Assembly: GCF_900142395.1 (NCBI RefSeq)
Contig: NZ_FRAS01000018.1
Coordinates: 35,051 to 99,050, forward strand
Direction of reading: 5' to 3'
DNA: 64,000 nt
Source: Hymenobacter psychrotolerans DSM 18569
GTDB lineage: Bacteria; Bacteroidota; Bacteroidia; Cytophagales; Hymenobacteraceae
How positions within the stretch are numbered: the stretch's first letter is position 1; each line of letters begins with the position of its first letter. The translations under genes and the position numbers were made by a program. Below the pieces are notes generated by a model. The model did not search any database. It saw only the letters and a program-made list of their open reading frames with translations, and was not told where the DNA came from. Shown in pieces: positions 17,425 through 24,766 of this stretch.

Positions 17425-17730
17425 ATGAATAAAATAATACTATTGCTCATGTGCGTGCTGATAGCACTGCTGGAGCCCGCCGCCGTACAGGCAGCCCCTG
17501 AAGCCGAAGCCATTGCCTTAACTGGCACCTCGGAAAGCACCGCCATTCCACGGCCTAATTACAAGCGCTACAAAGGCAACAGCCGCAGCAAGAAGCGCAA
17601 GCTGGGCTTCTTCCGTCGCCGGGCCGCCCGCCGCAAGGCCATGCGCAAGCAAAAGCAGAAAGCAGTTGCCCCCAAAGGCGTCATCAAGGTAGATGCCCCA
17701 ACGGGAACCATGCCCAAGCGCGTCGAGTAA
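17425..17730 (+). CDS. Small secreted basic protein
   Basis: A 101-residue protein with signal peptide MNKIILLLMCVLIALLEPAA (cleavage near AVQA). The mature part is highly basic: KRYKGNSRSKKRKLGFFRRRAARRKAMRKQKQK, then a short Val/Pro/Thr tail. No known domain. It could bind nucleic acid, lipopolysaccharide or peptidoglycan electrostatically, but that is only inference. Start ATG 17425 (signal peptide) rather than 17329. A hairpin terminator follows. Confidence 0.65.
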   Translation: MNKIILLLMCVLIALLEPAAVQAAPEAEAIALTGTSESTAIPRPNYKRYKGNSRSKKRKLGFFRRRAARRKAMRKQKQKAVAPKGVIKVDAPTGTMPKRVE

Positions 17731-17751
17731 GCTGCCTATTGCTGCTGCTAT

Positions 17752-17793
17752 CCGCCGCACTTTCCTGACTGGGAAGGTGCGGCGGCTTTTTTT
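17752..17793 (+). terminator. Rho-independent terminator
   Basis: Arms CCGCCGCACTTTCC (17752-17765) and GGAAGGTGCGGCGG (17772-17785) pair with one G-T, followed by CTTTTTTT. Lies 21 bp after the basic secreted protein's stop. Confidence 0.85.
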
Positions 17794-17895
17794 AGGCTAG
17801 TCAGTAAATAGTGCGGTAGGGGCAACGGTGGGCCGCTGGGTGGCCGAGGCAGGCCGCAACGCCGTATAGGAAGCTGAATCCTATGCTCCTGCCTT

Positions 17896-18234
17896 ATGAA
17901 ATACCATCTGCTTACCACGACGCTGGTGCTGAGCCTACTAGCTGGCAGCGCCGCTACTGCCCAAAACCGAACTCCTACTGCTCCTACGCAGCGCAAGCTG
18001 GGGGCCGTGAAGGTACCGCCGCCCAATACGCCTATGCCGGCGCCATCTACCGCATCTGGCGCTACCAGCACTTCTGCGGGGCAGGGCGGTAAGTACACCG
18101 CGCCGGGCCTTACCGGCGAGCCGGCCCGCCAAGCCACCGCCGACCAGGACCGGCTGCTCCGCCAGCCTGTGCCCGCTCCGCCGCTGGCTACACCCGCCCC
18201 GGCTCCTGCTGCCGCCCCCGGAAAAAAACAGTAG
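17896..18234 (+). CDS. Secreted Pro/Ala/Thr-rich protein, unknown function
   Basis: A 112-residue protein with signal peptide (MKYHLLTTTLVLSLLAGSAATAQ) and a low-complexity mature region rich in Pro, Ala and Thr (PPPNTPMPAPSTASG, PVPAPPLATPAPAPAAAP). No folded domain is apparent. Probably periplasmic or surface-exposed. Function unknown. Flanked by terminators on both sides, so it is likely monocistronic. Confidence 0.6.
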   Translation: MKYHLLTTTLVLSLLAGSAATAQNRTPTAPTQRKLGAVKVPPPNTPMPAPSTASGATSTSAGQGGKYTAPGLTGEPARQATADQDRLLRQPVPAPPLATPAPAPAAAPGKKQ

Positions 18235-18250
18235 TGCACGTACGTCTACA

Positions 18251-18287
18251 CAAAAAAGCTCCCGGCCGCAATGCTGGGGGCTTTTTC
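18251..18287 (+). terminator. Weak Rho-independent terminator
   Basis: AAAAAAGCTCCC and GGGGGCTTTTT can pair around a GC-rich loop, with a T run at 18282-18286. It lies 17 bp after the Pro-rich protein's stop. Confidence 0.5.
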
Positions 18288-18468
18288 CGTATAGGGCGCT
18301 TCTGTGCAAGGTATTATTGCTGGCACAATGTCCCCAGCATCGGCATGGCTGCTCAGACAAGATACCAGAGTTGGAAGTCGCGCCTACCGGATACTACAGC
18401 ACCGGAGCCCTGAAGAAACGCTAGCCCTCCAAACAATAGATGTAGGTACCGGTATTACCTTTATAGTT

Positions 18469-18885
18469 ATGGATCGAGCCTTTCGCCTGCGCGTATATTT
18501 TGAGAATGCTGCTGGCCGGGTAGAAGAAGACCCGGCTGGTTTTCTGCGCACTACCTGGAACCCGGTGATGCGCCAGCCCGAAGACACCCGGGCCGTATTT
18601 GTGCACATGATGCGCGGCCTGAGCCACAACCAGTGGAGCCGCATCCTTATCAACCAGTTGAACATGCCCCCTTTTTCCGCGCAGGAGCAGGAGTGGGTGG
18701 CCCAGGAATGGCTGCCCCAGGCAGTAAAAGCCGGCTACCGCTATGGCGCTGTAGTGGTTTCTACCGACGTGATGGTGCGCCTGGCCACCGCGTATATCAC
18801 AACGCAGGCTCCCGCCTCAGCCCTTACGTATCGCTCTTTCGAAACCGATGCGGAAGCAGTGGCGTGGCTGCTGCAGCAAAAATAG
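18469..18885 (+). CDS. Hypothetical protein, divergent STAS/SEC14-like paralog (copy 3)
   Basis: About 138 residues from the ATG at 18469 (MDRAFRLRVYFENAAGR). The frame is open further 5' to a GTG at 18304, but the shorter form is the length of the relatives and follows a TACCTTTA -7-like box. It resembles copies at 8299 and 16827 in layout: FLRTTWNPVM, a mid-protein W..ILI.QLN, EWVAQEWLPQA, YRYGAVVVST, and a terminal SFETDAEAVAWLLQQ. Similarity to the other copies is weaker. Function unknown. Confidence 0.55.
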   Translation: MDRAFRLRVYFENAAGRVEEDPAGFLRTTWNPVMRQPEDTRAVFVHMMRGLSHNQWSRILINQLNMPPFSAQEQEWVAQEWLPQAVKAGYRYGAVVVSTDVMVRLATAYITTQAPASALTYRSFETDAEAVAWLLQQK

Positions 18886-18910
18886 GGCTGCCTGATAGCC
18901 TGCTGACACA

Positions 18911-18954
18911 AAAAGAGGGCTCTGCCCCTTAGCGGCAAGGCCCTCTTTTGCTCT
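18911..18954. terminator. Bidirectional terminator between convergent genes
   Basis: AAAAAGAGGGC and GCCCTCTTTT pair around a loop that itself contains a short GCC/GGC stem. A and T runs on both sides allow termination of the STAS-like gene (+) and the Hsp20 gene (-). Confidence 0.7.
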
Positions 18955-18971
18955 ACTGGTGCCGGGATTGG

Positions 18972-19583
18972 CTAGGCGCCTACCCCGGAGCTTTTGGGCC
19001 GCTTCTTCATTTCGGCGGCAGCGGCGGAGCCGCTGCGTTGCTCGGTGCCGCCGCCCCTCTGGCCCGACTGCACCGCCGCGTCGGTGGCCTGCTCGCTGAG
19101 GCGTTCCGACATCTGGCCCTGGTTCTGGGCAGTGCTGCTTTGGGCGCCGCGCACTTCTATCTGGTGGCGGCGGGTTTTCTGCTCGTCCTTGGGCACGCTC
19201 ACGCGCAGTACCCCGTCCTCGAAACTGGCCTCAATCCGGCTGGCATCTACGGTGTCGGGGAGCTGCAGGGAGCGGCTGAACGAGCCGTAGGAGCTTTCCA
19301 CCAGGTGGTAGCGGCGCTGGTTCTGCTCGTTGCGGAAGCTCCGCTCGCCGGAAATGGTGAGGCGGCCCTGGTGGAAATCCACCTTGATGTCTTCGCGCTT
19401 CAGGCCGGGCAGGGCGGCTTCTACTTCATAGCTGCTCTCGGTTTCGTAGGCGTCCAGGTGCGGCGAGAAGCTGCTGACGCGGCCGCGTGAGGCCAGCGAG
19501 TCGCTGAAAAACCGGTCGAGCATGGTGCTGAAGCTCGAAGAGGACAGATCGGAAAACGAGTCCTGATACTTTTGAATAGCCAT
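18972..19583 (-). CDS. Hsp20 family small heat-shock protein (second copy, long tail)
   Basis: A 203-residue protein. The alpha-crystallin domain covers about 35-135: PHLDAYETESSYEVEAALPGLKREDIKVDFHQGRLTISGERSF, then YGSFSRSLQLPDTVDASRIEASFEDGVLRVSVPKDE, a canonical Hsp20 pattern. The C-terminal 65 residues (QSSTAQNQGQMSERLSEQAT and beyond) form a low-complexity Gln/Ser/Gly-rich tail ending in basic MKKRPKSSGVGA, an extension longer than usual. Start ATG 19583 (MAIQKYQD) is preferred over 19619. It differs clearly from the shorter Hsp20 at 6639. Confidence 0.9.
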   Translation of the reverse strand: MAIQKYQDSFSDLSSSSFSTMLDRFFSDSLASRGRVSSFSPHLDAYETESSYEVEAALPGLKREDIKVDFHQGRLTISGERSFRNEQNQRRYHLVESSYGSFSRSLQLPDTVDASRIEASFEDGVLRVSVPKDEQKTRRHQIEVRGAQSSTAQNQGQMSERLSEQATDAAVQSGQRGGGTEQRSGSAAAAEMKKRPKSSGVGA

Positions 19584-19690
19584 GGCTGTGAAAGGTTGAA
19601 GTGAAACAAACGAACACAAGCGCCCCTGATACGCAGACGAAAATACCGTTGTTTCACTCCTGAACCCTGTTTTTGCCGGAAGCCGCAGCC

Positions 19691-20650
19691 CTATTCGGCC
19701 AGGGAAGGCGACCAGCCGTGCATGGCCGAGCTGGGCGTGTAGAACGCGGCCTGCTGCGGGTTGAGCTGCCGCGACCAGGAAGCCCGCTGCTTGGGTAAGG
19801 CGCCCGGCCCTTTTGACTTATACTCGGCGAAGAACGACTCCTGCTTGTTGTCTTCCTTGCCCCAATGGTCCCAGCCTTTGGGCGCTACTACCGGGCTCAT
19901 CTCGCAGTTCAGGAACACGGCTTTGCCGAACGGTTTCCAGGGCCGTGCCAGGAAGTAGGAGCCGTCGGGGGCGTTGCCGGTGATGGTGCAGCGCTGAAAC
20001 ACGAAGCCGAACGTCACGGTGTCGGGGGTGGAGGGGGCCATGATGCAGGTGCCCTTGGGCTTGCAGAACAGCGTGCAGTTCTCGAACCAGGCCGTGCCCG
20101 AGCCCAGAATAAAATCGGTGGTGCCTTCGATGTAGCAGTCCTGGTAGTACTGGCGGCTGCCGTAGCCATACACGTAGAGCGTGTCGCGGAAGCCCAGGAA
20201 CCGGCAGTTACGGAACTGCGCCTTGTCGCCGTAGACCCACATGGCCGGGGCCTGGCCCAGCAGGCCCGCCGAGTTCTGGAACGTCAGGTTTTCGGCCGAG
20301 AAGTCGTTGCCGAACACCCGGAACGAGGACGCCTCCGACGTGCCCAGCGGCTTATCGGAGCCTTCCACCACGCGGCCGTTGTAGTCGTCGTAGACCAGCA
20401 CCGTTTCCTCAACCGACTCGCCCACGAGCCGCACGAAATTCTGCTTTTTGGCCAGGTTGAGCTTCTCCTTGTAAGTGCCTTTCTTGATGAAGATGGTAAT
20501 CGGCGACTTGTTGCCGACGGGCACCGCATCGAGGGCGGCCTGCACGGTGCGGTGGGTGCCGCTGCCGTCCTGCGCTACGGTGAGCTGCTGCGCCTGCAGA
20601 TGCCGGACGGTAGCTAGTAGAATGATGACAAAGAATAGAATTTTTTTCAT
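19691..20650 (-). CDS. Pectinesterase (carbohydrate esterase family 8)
   Basis: A 319-residue secreted protein with signal peptide (MKKILFFVIILLATVRHLQAQ). The right-handed beta-helix carries the CE8 landmarks: VAQDGSGTHRTVQAALDAVP, FGNDFSAENLTFQNSAG, QAPAMWVYGDKAQFRNC, GFRDTLYV (catalytic Asp), YIEGTTDFILGSGTAWFENC (second Asp) and YFLARPWKPFGKAVF (Arg binding carboxylate). It removes methyl esters from homogalacturonan. No pectate lyase or SusCD pair lies next to it, so it is an isolated polysaccharide-active gene. Confidence 0.93.
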   Translation of the reverse strand: MKKILFFVIILLATVRHLQAQQLTVAQDGSGTHRTVQAALDAVPVGNKSPITIFIKKGTYKEKLNLAKKQNFVRLVGESVEETVLVYDDYNGRVVEGSDKPLGTSEASSFRVFGNDFSAENLTFQNSAGLLGQAPAMWVYGDKAQFRNCRFLGFRDTLYVYGYGSRQYYQDCYIEGTTDFILGSGTAWFENCTLFCKPKGTCIMAPSTPDTVTFGFVFQRCTITGNAPDGSYFLARPWKPFGKAVFLNCEMSPVVAPKGWDHWGKEDNKQESFFAEYKSKGPGALPKQRASWSRQLNPQQAAFYTPSSAMHGWSPSLAE

Positions 20651-21329
20651 ATTGAAAAGAAGGGTGGGTGGAAGGGCGAAGCGGGGTGGAGGACAGCTCC
20701 CGCCAGCTGCGCGTGACTTCCGTCATGGGCCAGCAAGAGCCGCGTAATGCCCAAGGGCTTCTGTGCGGGCATAGTTCGCCTTCTTTTCGGGGCAGCAGCC
20801 GGGAGCCGACCCGAAAAATACCTAGCTGGATATAGCACCTGAACAGTAGCAGAATGAGCACCGCTAATATATTTTGATTTGTATAATAAACAGGTGGCAG
20901 GCATTATGAAAATATTTGATGCTGAGCTGTCCCGGCTACCTGCCCGCGGGGCCAGACCTAATCTTCCCGCAGCCGCCACCGGCCAGCCGGCGGAGCAGCA
21001 GTAAGTCGGGCAGGTAGTATAGCGGCAACATGCACACGTTGATGCGCGTTGATGCGCCCCGGAATGGGAGTTTGCCACCACCCAGCAACAAGGCCGGTGC
21101 GTCATTACCAGCATTGCGTTCAACTAGCCGCGCCGCACAACGCCACTACGCCCGCACTCCGGCTGGGGCCGAGGATGCGGGCGTAGAGTAGAAGCAGGAA
21201 GGAAAGAGGAAGCGCCGCTGGTTGCTTTCCTTCTGGGCGCCGTGTGATGACCAGGAAGAAGGTAGTTGACGCTGCACCCGCGTCAGCGCAGGCGGTAGCC
21301 AAGTCGGCGCAACGGCCTGCGCCCCACAC
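20651..21329. other. 679-bp stretch with no supported gene
   Basis: Nothing convincing was found. A 32-codon plus-strand ORF (20906-21004) and two minus-strand frames have no recognisable features and read like shadows. There is a short direct repeat GTTGATGCGC at about 21040-21058. No rRNA, tRNA or known ncRNA signature was seen. Confidence 0.5.
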
Positions 21330-22349
21330 TTAGCGAATGGCCTTTTCGAAAAAGGCAATGACGCTGGCATTCATGCTTTGGTGGAAGACTGTTCTATCAA
21401 ACTGCCCCTGGTCGGTGCAGAGCAGCGGTGGGGCCAGCGGACCACAGGGCGCGAGAAACGAGAAGTGCCCGGCCCCCGGCACCGCATGAAACTCAGCCCC
21501 GGCCCCGAGGGCCTCCCGCACCTGTTGGATGTTGGTGGCATAGGAAACCACGGTGTCCTGGTCGCCGCTCCACAGCTGCACCGGCACCCGCACGGCCGCG
21601 AGGGCGCCGGGACCCATCGTGAAGCCCAGGCCGGGGGCGGCTACCACGGCGGCCTTGATGCGCGCATCGGGTTGGTAGCGGTTGCCCTTCGCCGCCTCAG
21701 CGGGGTTCAGCAAGGGCGAGTTGCCGGCGCGGAGCAGCTTGCAGATAGCCTCCGGCGACGACTCAGTGCACTGTTTGGCAATCAGGCGCAGGTCGGGCTG
21801 GGCCCCCACGGCGGTCAGGACGGTCAGGCCGCCGGCGGAGAAGCCGAACGCCCCGATCCGCTCGGGGTTGATCTGCGCGTGCCCCGGCCAGCTCGTGAGC
21901 AGGTAGTCGAGGGTGGCGTGCAGCTGCCGGGTGCGCCCGCCCAGCCAGCCCACCGTGCCGGCCGCGCTTTGGTCGGCGTAGTTGTCGCCGCTGTGCATGG
22001 GGGCCGCCACGATGTAGCCCGCGTTGGCCAAAGCCAGGGCCAGGTCGGCGTGGCTGCCGGGGCCGCCGGAGTTGCCGTGCGAAATCACCACGAGCGGCAG
22101 GCTGCGGCCCGCCACGGGCGCATCGGCGGCTACCTCCATCAGGCCCAGGCCCAGCCACGTCGTCGGCCAGGGGCGGGCCTGGGTGGGGTACCAGATGCCC
22201 ACGGCCAGGGGTTTGCCGTCGGGGTCAGTGGCCCGCGCCAGCTGGAAGCCTACCGGCCGCTCCGTGCGCAACGCCGTCCAGACCATAACTGCCCCAAACC
22301 CAACAACCAGTACCAGCACCACCAGCAGCACCCGACGAATCCATTTCAT
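21330..22349 (-). CDS. Alpha/beta hydrolase (dienelactone/PAF-acetylhydrolase-like)
   Basis: A 339-residue protein with an N-terminal signal anchor (residues 6-27). The fold is shown by LPLVVISHGNSGGPGSHADLALALANAGYIVAAPMHSGDN (oxyanion-hole region), the nucleophile elbow GAFGFSAGG (GxSxG), VRVPVQLWSGDQDTVVSY (acid region) and AVPGAGHFSFL (catalytic His). Resembles predicted dienelactone hydrolases and platelet-activating-factor acetylhydrolase-like lipases exported to the periplasm. Substrate unknown. The stop lies near a gene-poor region. Confidence 0.86.
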   Translation of the reverse strand: MKWIRRVLLVVLVLVVGFGAVMVWTALRTERPVGFQLARATDPDGKPLAVGIWYPTQARPWPTTWLGLGLMEVAADAPVAGRSLPLVVISHGNSGGPGSHADLALALANAGYIVAAPMHSGDNYADQSAAGTVGWLGGRTRQLHATLDYLLTSWPGHAQINPERIGAFGFSAGGLTVLTAVGAQPDLRLIAKQCTESSPEAICKLLRAGNSPLLNPAEAAKGNRYQPDARIKAAVVAAPGLGFTMGPGALAAVRVPVQLWSGDQDTVVSYATNIQQVREALGAGAEFHAVPGAGHFSFLAPCGPLAPPLLCTDQGQFDRTVFHQSMNASVIAFFEKAIR

Positions 22350-22590
22350 TATTCTTTCCAGCTATAAGGTGAGTGTATAGTGCTTCAATAGTAAGTAAAT
22401 ATGGTATTCAATGCGGCCCGCTTTCCGAAGAAAACCGCCTGACTATCACAACAACGCCGCCCGGATTTCCCCAGGCGGCGCGGTGTTGGTTTGCCGCGGT
22501 GCGGCAGTGGAGGTGCAGCCTCCCCTTCATTTAGGGTGGGCACGGGTTACGGCTTCGACTACACCCGCGCCAGGGAAGCCAGGGAAAAGT

Positions 22591-22730
22591 AGAACGTCCT
22601 GCTGACGTTGATAAATCGTTAACCGGCAACCGCTCCGTAGCCCAGGGTTTAAACCCTGGGCTAGTGAAGTAACGTCAGCACGCGAGATGCTTCGGCAGGC
22701 TCAGCATGACGTTCTTCAGCAGGACGCTCT
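22591..22730. repeat. Intergenic palindromic repeat element (REP-like)
   Basis: The 140-bp block is bounded by inverted arms AGAACGTCCTGCTGA (22591-22605) and TCAGCAGGACGCTCT (22716-22730), matching at 14 of 15 positions. Inside are TGCTGACGTT/AACGTCAGCA, a perfect 26-bp palindrome TAGCCCAGGG-TTTAAA-CCCTGGGCTA (22638-22663), and a GAGATGCTTCGG...CAGCATGACGTTCTT segment. It resembles dispersed intergenic repeats I associate with Hymenobacter genomes, but copy number cannot be tested here. Confidence 0.55.
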
Positions 22731-22735
22731 ATACC

Positions 22736-23464
22736 CTAGTAGCTTTCCTTCTGGAAGCCAAAGGCGCGGAGCTGGGCCTCGAAGGTGTCGGGGTAGTTGG
22801 CTTTGAGGTGATGGATGAGGGCGCGCAGGGCCTTGCGCACCTTGGCTTCGTGCTGGTCTTTGCTGCTCACCTGCGCGCTGCGCTGCCCGGCCGTGTCGGT
22901 GCTGGCCTGCACCAGTTGGGCGTACTCCTGCACCAGCGGCTGCCAGAAGGCGGTGCCGTACTTCTTCTTGTCCAGGTCGTGGGCCGGGAGGGCCTTCAGC
23001 AGCTTGTTCAGCGACTTTACCCGCTCGGTGCGGGCTCTGGGCAGGCTGTATACTTTGTTTTCGCGCGTAATTCCGAACTCGGGGTAGTAGCTGCGGCCCT
23101 CGTCTTCGTCGTGGGCTTCGGCGAGGTAGCCTTTCACGTACCGGAGGTGTTTGTCGAATAGCTTATCTAGCTGCTTGAGGCGCTGGCTTTGCGGGCTGCG
23201 CTGGTCGCCGGCGGCATCGGCGGCGTCGCGGCCCTGGGCGTAGGCGGCGGCCAGCGTTGTGAACTCGGCTTTGGAAAGCCACAGCAGCGGCGGCAGCGCC
23301 GAGGTAGTCCAGGCATCGGCCGCTTTGGTCGCCAGCGCCGACAGCGCCACATCGGAGGCCGGCAGCTGGCTGGTGCGCTGGATGGTGGGGGGTTGGGGAG
23401 CCGCGTTCGGACCCTCGGTAGTGGGGGTAAGCATAGATAATGGGGTAAAGTGAATACTGGCCAT
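22736..23464 (-). CDS. Conserved hypothetical helical protein
   Basis: About 242 residues from the ATG at 23464 (MASIHFTPLSML); an ATG at 23434 is possible. The open frame continues 5' to 23596 but that part runs into the 41-bp repeats. The product is mostly helical and charged, with stretches such as WLSKAEFTTLAAAYAQGRDA, RLKQLDKLFDKHLRYVKGYLAEA and ALRALIHHLKANYPDTFEAQLRAFGFQKESY. No motif, signal or membrane segment is seen. I do not recognise the family with certainty; similar proteins are common and uncharacterised in Bacteroidota. Confidence 0.6.
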   Translation of the reverse strand: MASIHFTPLSMLTPTTEGPNAAPQPPTIQRTSQLPASDVALSALATKAADAWTTSALPPLLWLSKAEFTTLAAAYAQGRDAADAAGDQRSPQSQRLKQLDKLFDKHLRYVKGYLAEAHDEDEGRSYYPEFGITRENKVYSLPRARTERVKSLNKLLKALPAHDLDKKKYGTAFWQPLVQEYAQLVQASTDTAGQRSAQVSSKDQHEAKVRKALRALIHHLKANYPDTFEAQLRAFGFQKESY

Positions 23465-23528
23465 AAGATATTGATTCCGCGCAAGCTGCACTATACCTGC
23501 CCGCGCAAAATCAACTGTTTTCAGGCCA

Positions 23529-23746
23529 GTAGGCCGCCTCACTCCGCAAATCCAATGGTTTCGGAGCCGTGAGGCCGCCTCACTGCCTGAAACCATTCGG
23601 TTCGGAGCCCTGAGGCGACCTCACGGCCCAAAACCAATCGGTTGGAAGCCCTGAGGCCGCCTCGCTCACCCAAACCATTCGGTTTCGGGCACTGAGGCGG
23701 CCTCAGGGGATAGAAACATTCGTTTCGGCGCTCTGGGGGCTTCTCA
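23529..23746. repeat. Six-unit, exactly 41-bp periodic palindromic repeat array
   Basis: A 13-base palindromic core TGAGGCCGCCTCA starts at 23529 (degenerate), 23570, 23611, 23652, 23693 and 23734 (degenerate); every step is exactly 41 bp. Between cores a second conserved block AAACCATTCGGTT occurs with small variations, itself with dyad character. Units 2-5 are closest. The array is intergenic, between the start of the gene at 22736-23464 and the AT-rich gene at 23890. A single further copy, GAGGCCGCCTCA, occurs at about 15686-15697. Confidence 0.75.
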
Positions 23747-23889
23747 GAGCTTCCACTGACGCACGTATAACTACTATTAAAATACGATAGTAGTGTACGC
23801 TCAGAAACAAACCAGCCGCGCCCGAGGCGGCAGCGGCTGGCGAAGCTCCAGTTATTTCAAAACACCCATTGCGAGCTTGTTACTTCTGT

Positions 23890-24690
23890 TTATGTCTGTT
23901 CAAAATTAATTAAACCGAAATCATCGTATGTAATAGATTGATTGATATGAGGTCCTCCGTTAGAAGCCTTGCTGCAATTTAGTTGATTCACTAATCCAAC
24001 CCAATGCCTAGTATTAGAGAATCCGGCTGTTGCAGAAAATAGGACGTTATTGTTTTCAAGTCTAGCTTCTATTGCTTCAACAAGCATATTTAAGTTTTGA
24101 ATAAGAGAATCAAATTGAATTTCCGTTGTGGCGAACACCTTTTTACCGACCCTTTTAAATGCTGTTAATGCCAACTCGTTGATTCCGATTCTGTAGTTTG
24201 ACAATAAATTCAAACTTATTCTTTGTGGATTATGCTTGTGATCAATCCCTGATTTTACCATAAACATTTTAATTTCTTCAGCAGAAACAGAATACGTCCA
24301 GCTGAGTTGGCCTAGAATTGGGTTTCCCTTATCTATAAATAATTCATCGATGCGTTCATCCAGATGTTGAAAAGTATGTCTTACCAAAAAAATCTCATCA
24401 AACAAGTTCTTCATGGCCGGCTCAATCGAAAATATACCTATGGACTCAAGCATACGTTTTAGTCTTGCAGAGCTATCAATAATGTTCCACACACTTGTAA
24501 AAAGAGAAGATATTCTAGGCCGTGCATCTTCGGTACTGAATATTGAAAGTTTGTGCTCAAGTAAAACGAGTTCCTCTTCAATTATTTCAAATGAAATCCG
24601 AATTCCGTCTATTAGAAATGCTTGGCGTGGGTCTAATTGCGTAGGAATTTTATTGAGAATTGATTCTCTTTTTAAAGCAAATTTTTCCAT
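23890..24690 (-). CDS. AT-rich orphan gene, likely horizontally acquired
   Basis: A 266-residue protein from the ATG at 24690; the frame also allows a TTG at 24714, but that lies in the nrdA terminator. Base composition is strikingly AT-rich compared with all neighbours. The protein is helical with many Ile, Asn and Lys: RISFEIIEEELVLLEHKLSI, SSARLKRMLESIGIFSI and FLVRHTFQHLDERIDELFID (cited in pieces). No membrane segment or known domain is visible. A role in defence or a mobile cargo is possible because of its composition, but nothing in the sequence demonstrates it. Confidence 0.7.
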   Translation of the reverse strand: MEKFALKRESILNKIPTQLDPRQAFLIDGIRISFEIIEEELVLLEHKLSIFSTEDARPRISSLFTSVWNIIDSSARLKRMLESIGIFSIEPAMKNLFDEIFLVRHTFQHLDERIDELFIDKGNPILGQLSWTYSVSAEEIKMFMVKSGIDHKHNPQRISLNLLSNYRIGINELALTAFKRVGKKVFATTEIQFDSLIQNLNMLVEAIEARLENNNVLFSATAGFSNTRHWVGLVNQLNCSKASNGGPHINQSITYDDFGLINFEQT

Positions 24691-24710
24691 ATCCTTCTTA
24701 ACTTCATAAA

Positions 24711-24743
24711 GCAAAAGAGCTACTTAAAAAGTAGCTCTTTTGC
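24711..24743. terminator. Terminator downstream of nrdA
   Basis: Perfect 13-bp stem GCAAAAGAGCTAC (24711-24723) and GTAGCTCTTTTGC (24731-24743) with 7-nt loop. A/T-rich base serves as tail on the minus strand. Lies 23 bp after the nrdA stop. Confidence 0.8.
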
Positions 24744-24766
24744 TTTTGAGGTGATTAAATATTTTT

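Noticed and set aside
20906..21004. 32-codon ORF MKIFDAELSRLPARG...
   Set aside because: No conservation evidence, no promoter or motif; likely chance.
23529..23746. CRISPR array
   Set aside because: The period is exactly 41 bp, cores are only 13 bp and palindromic, the interspersed part is also conserved rather than unique, and no cas genes are present.
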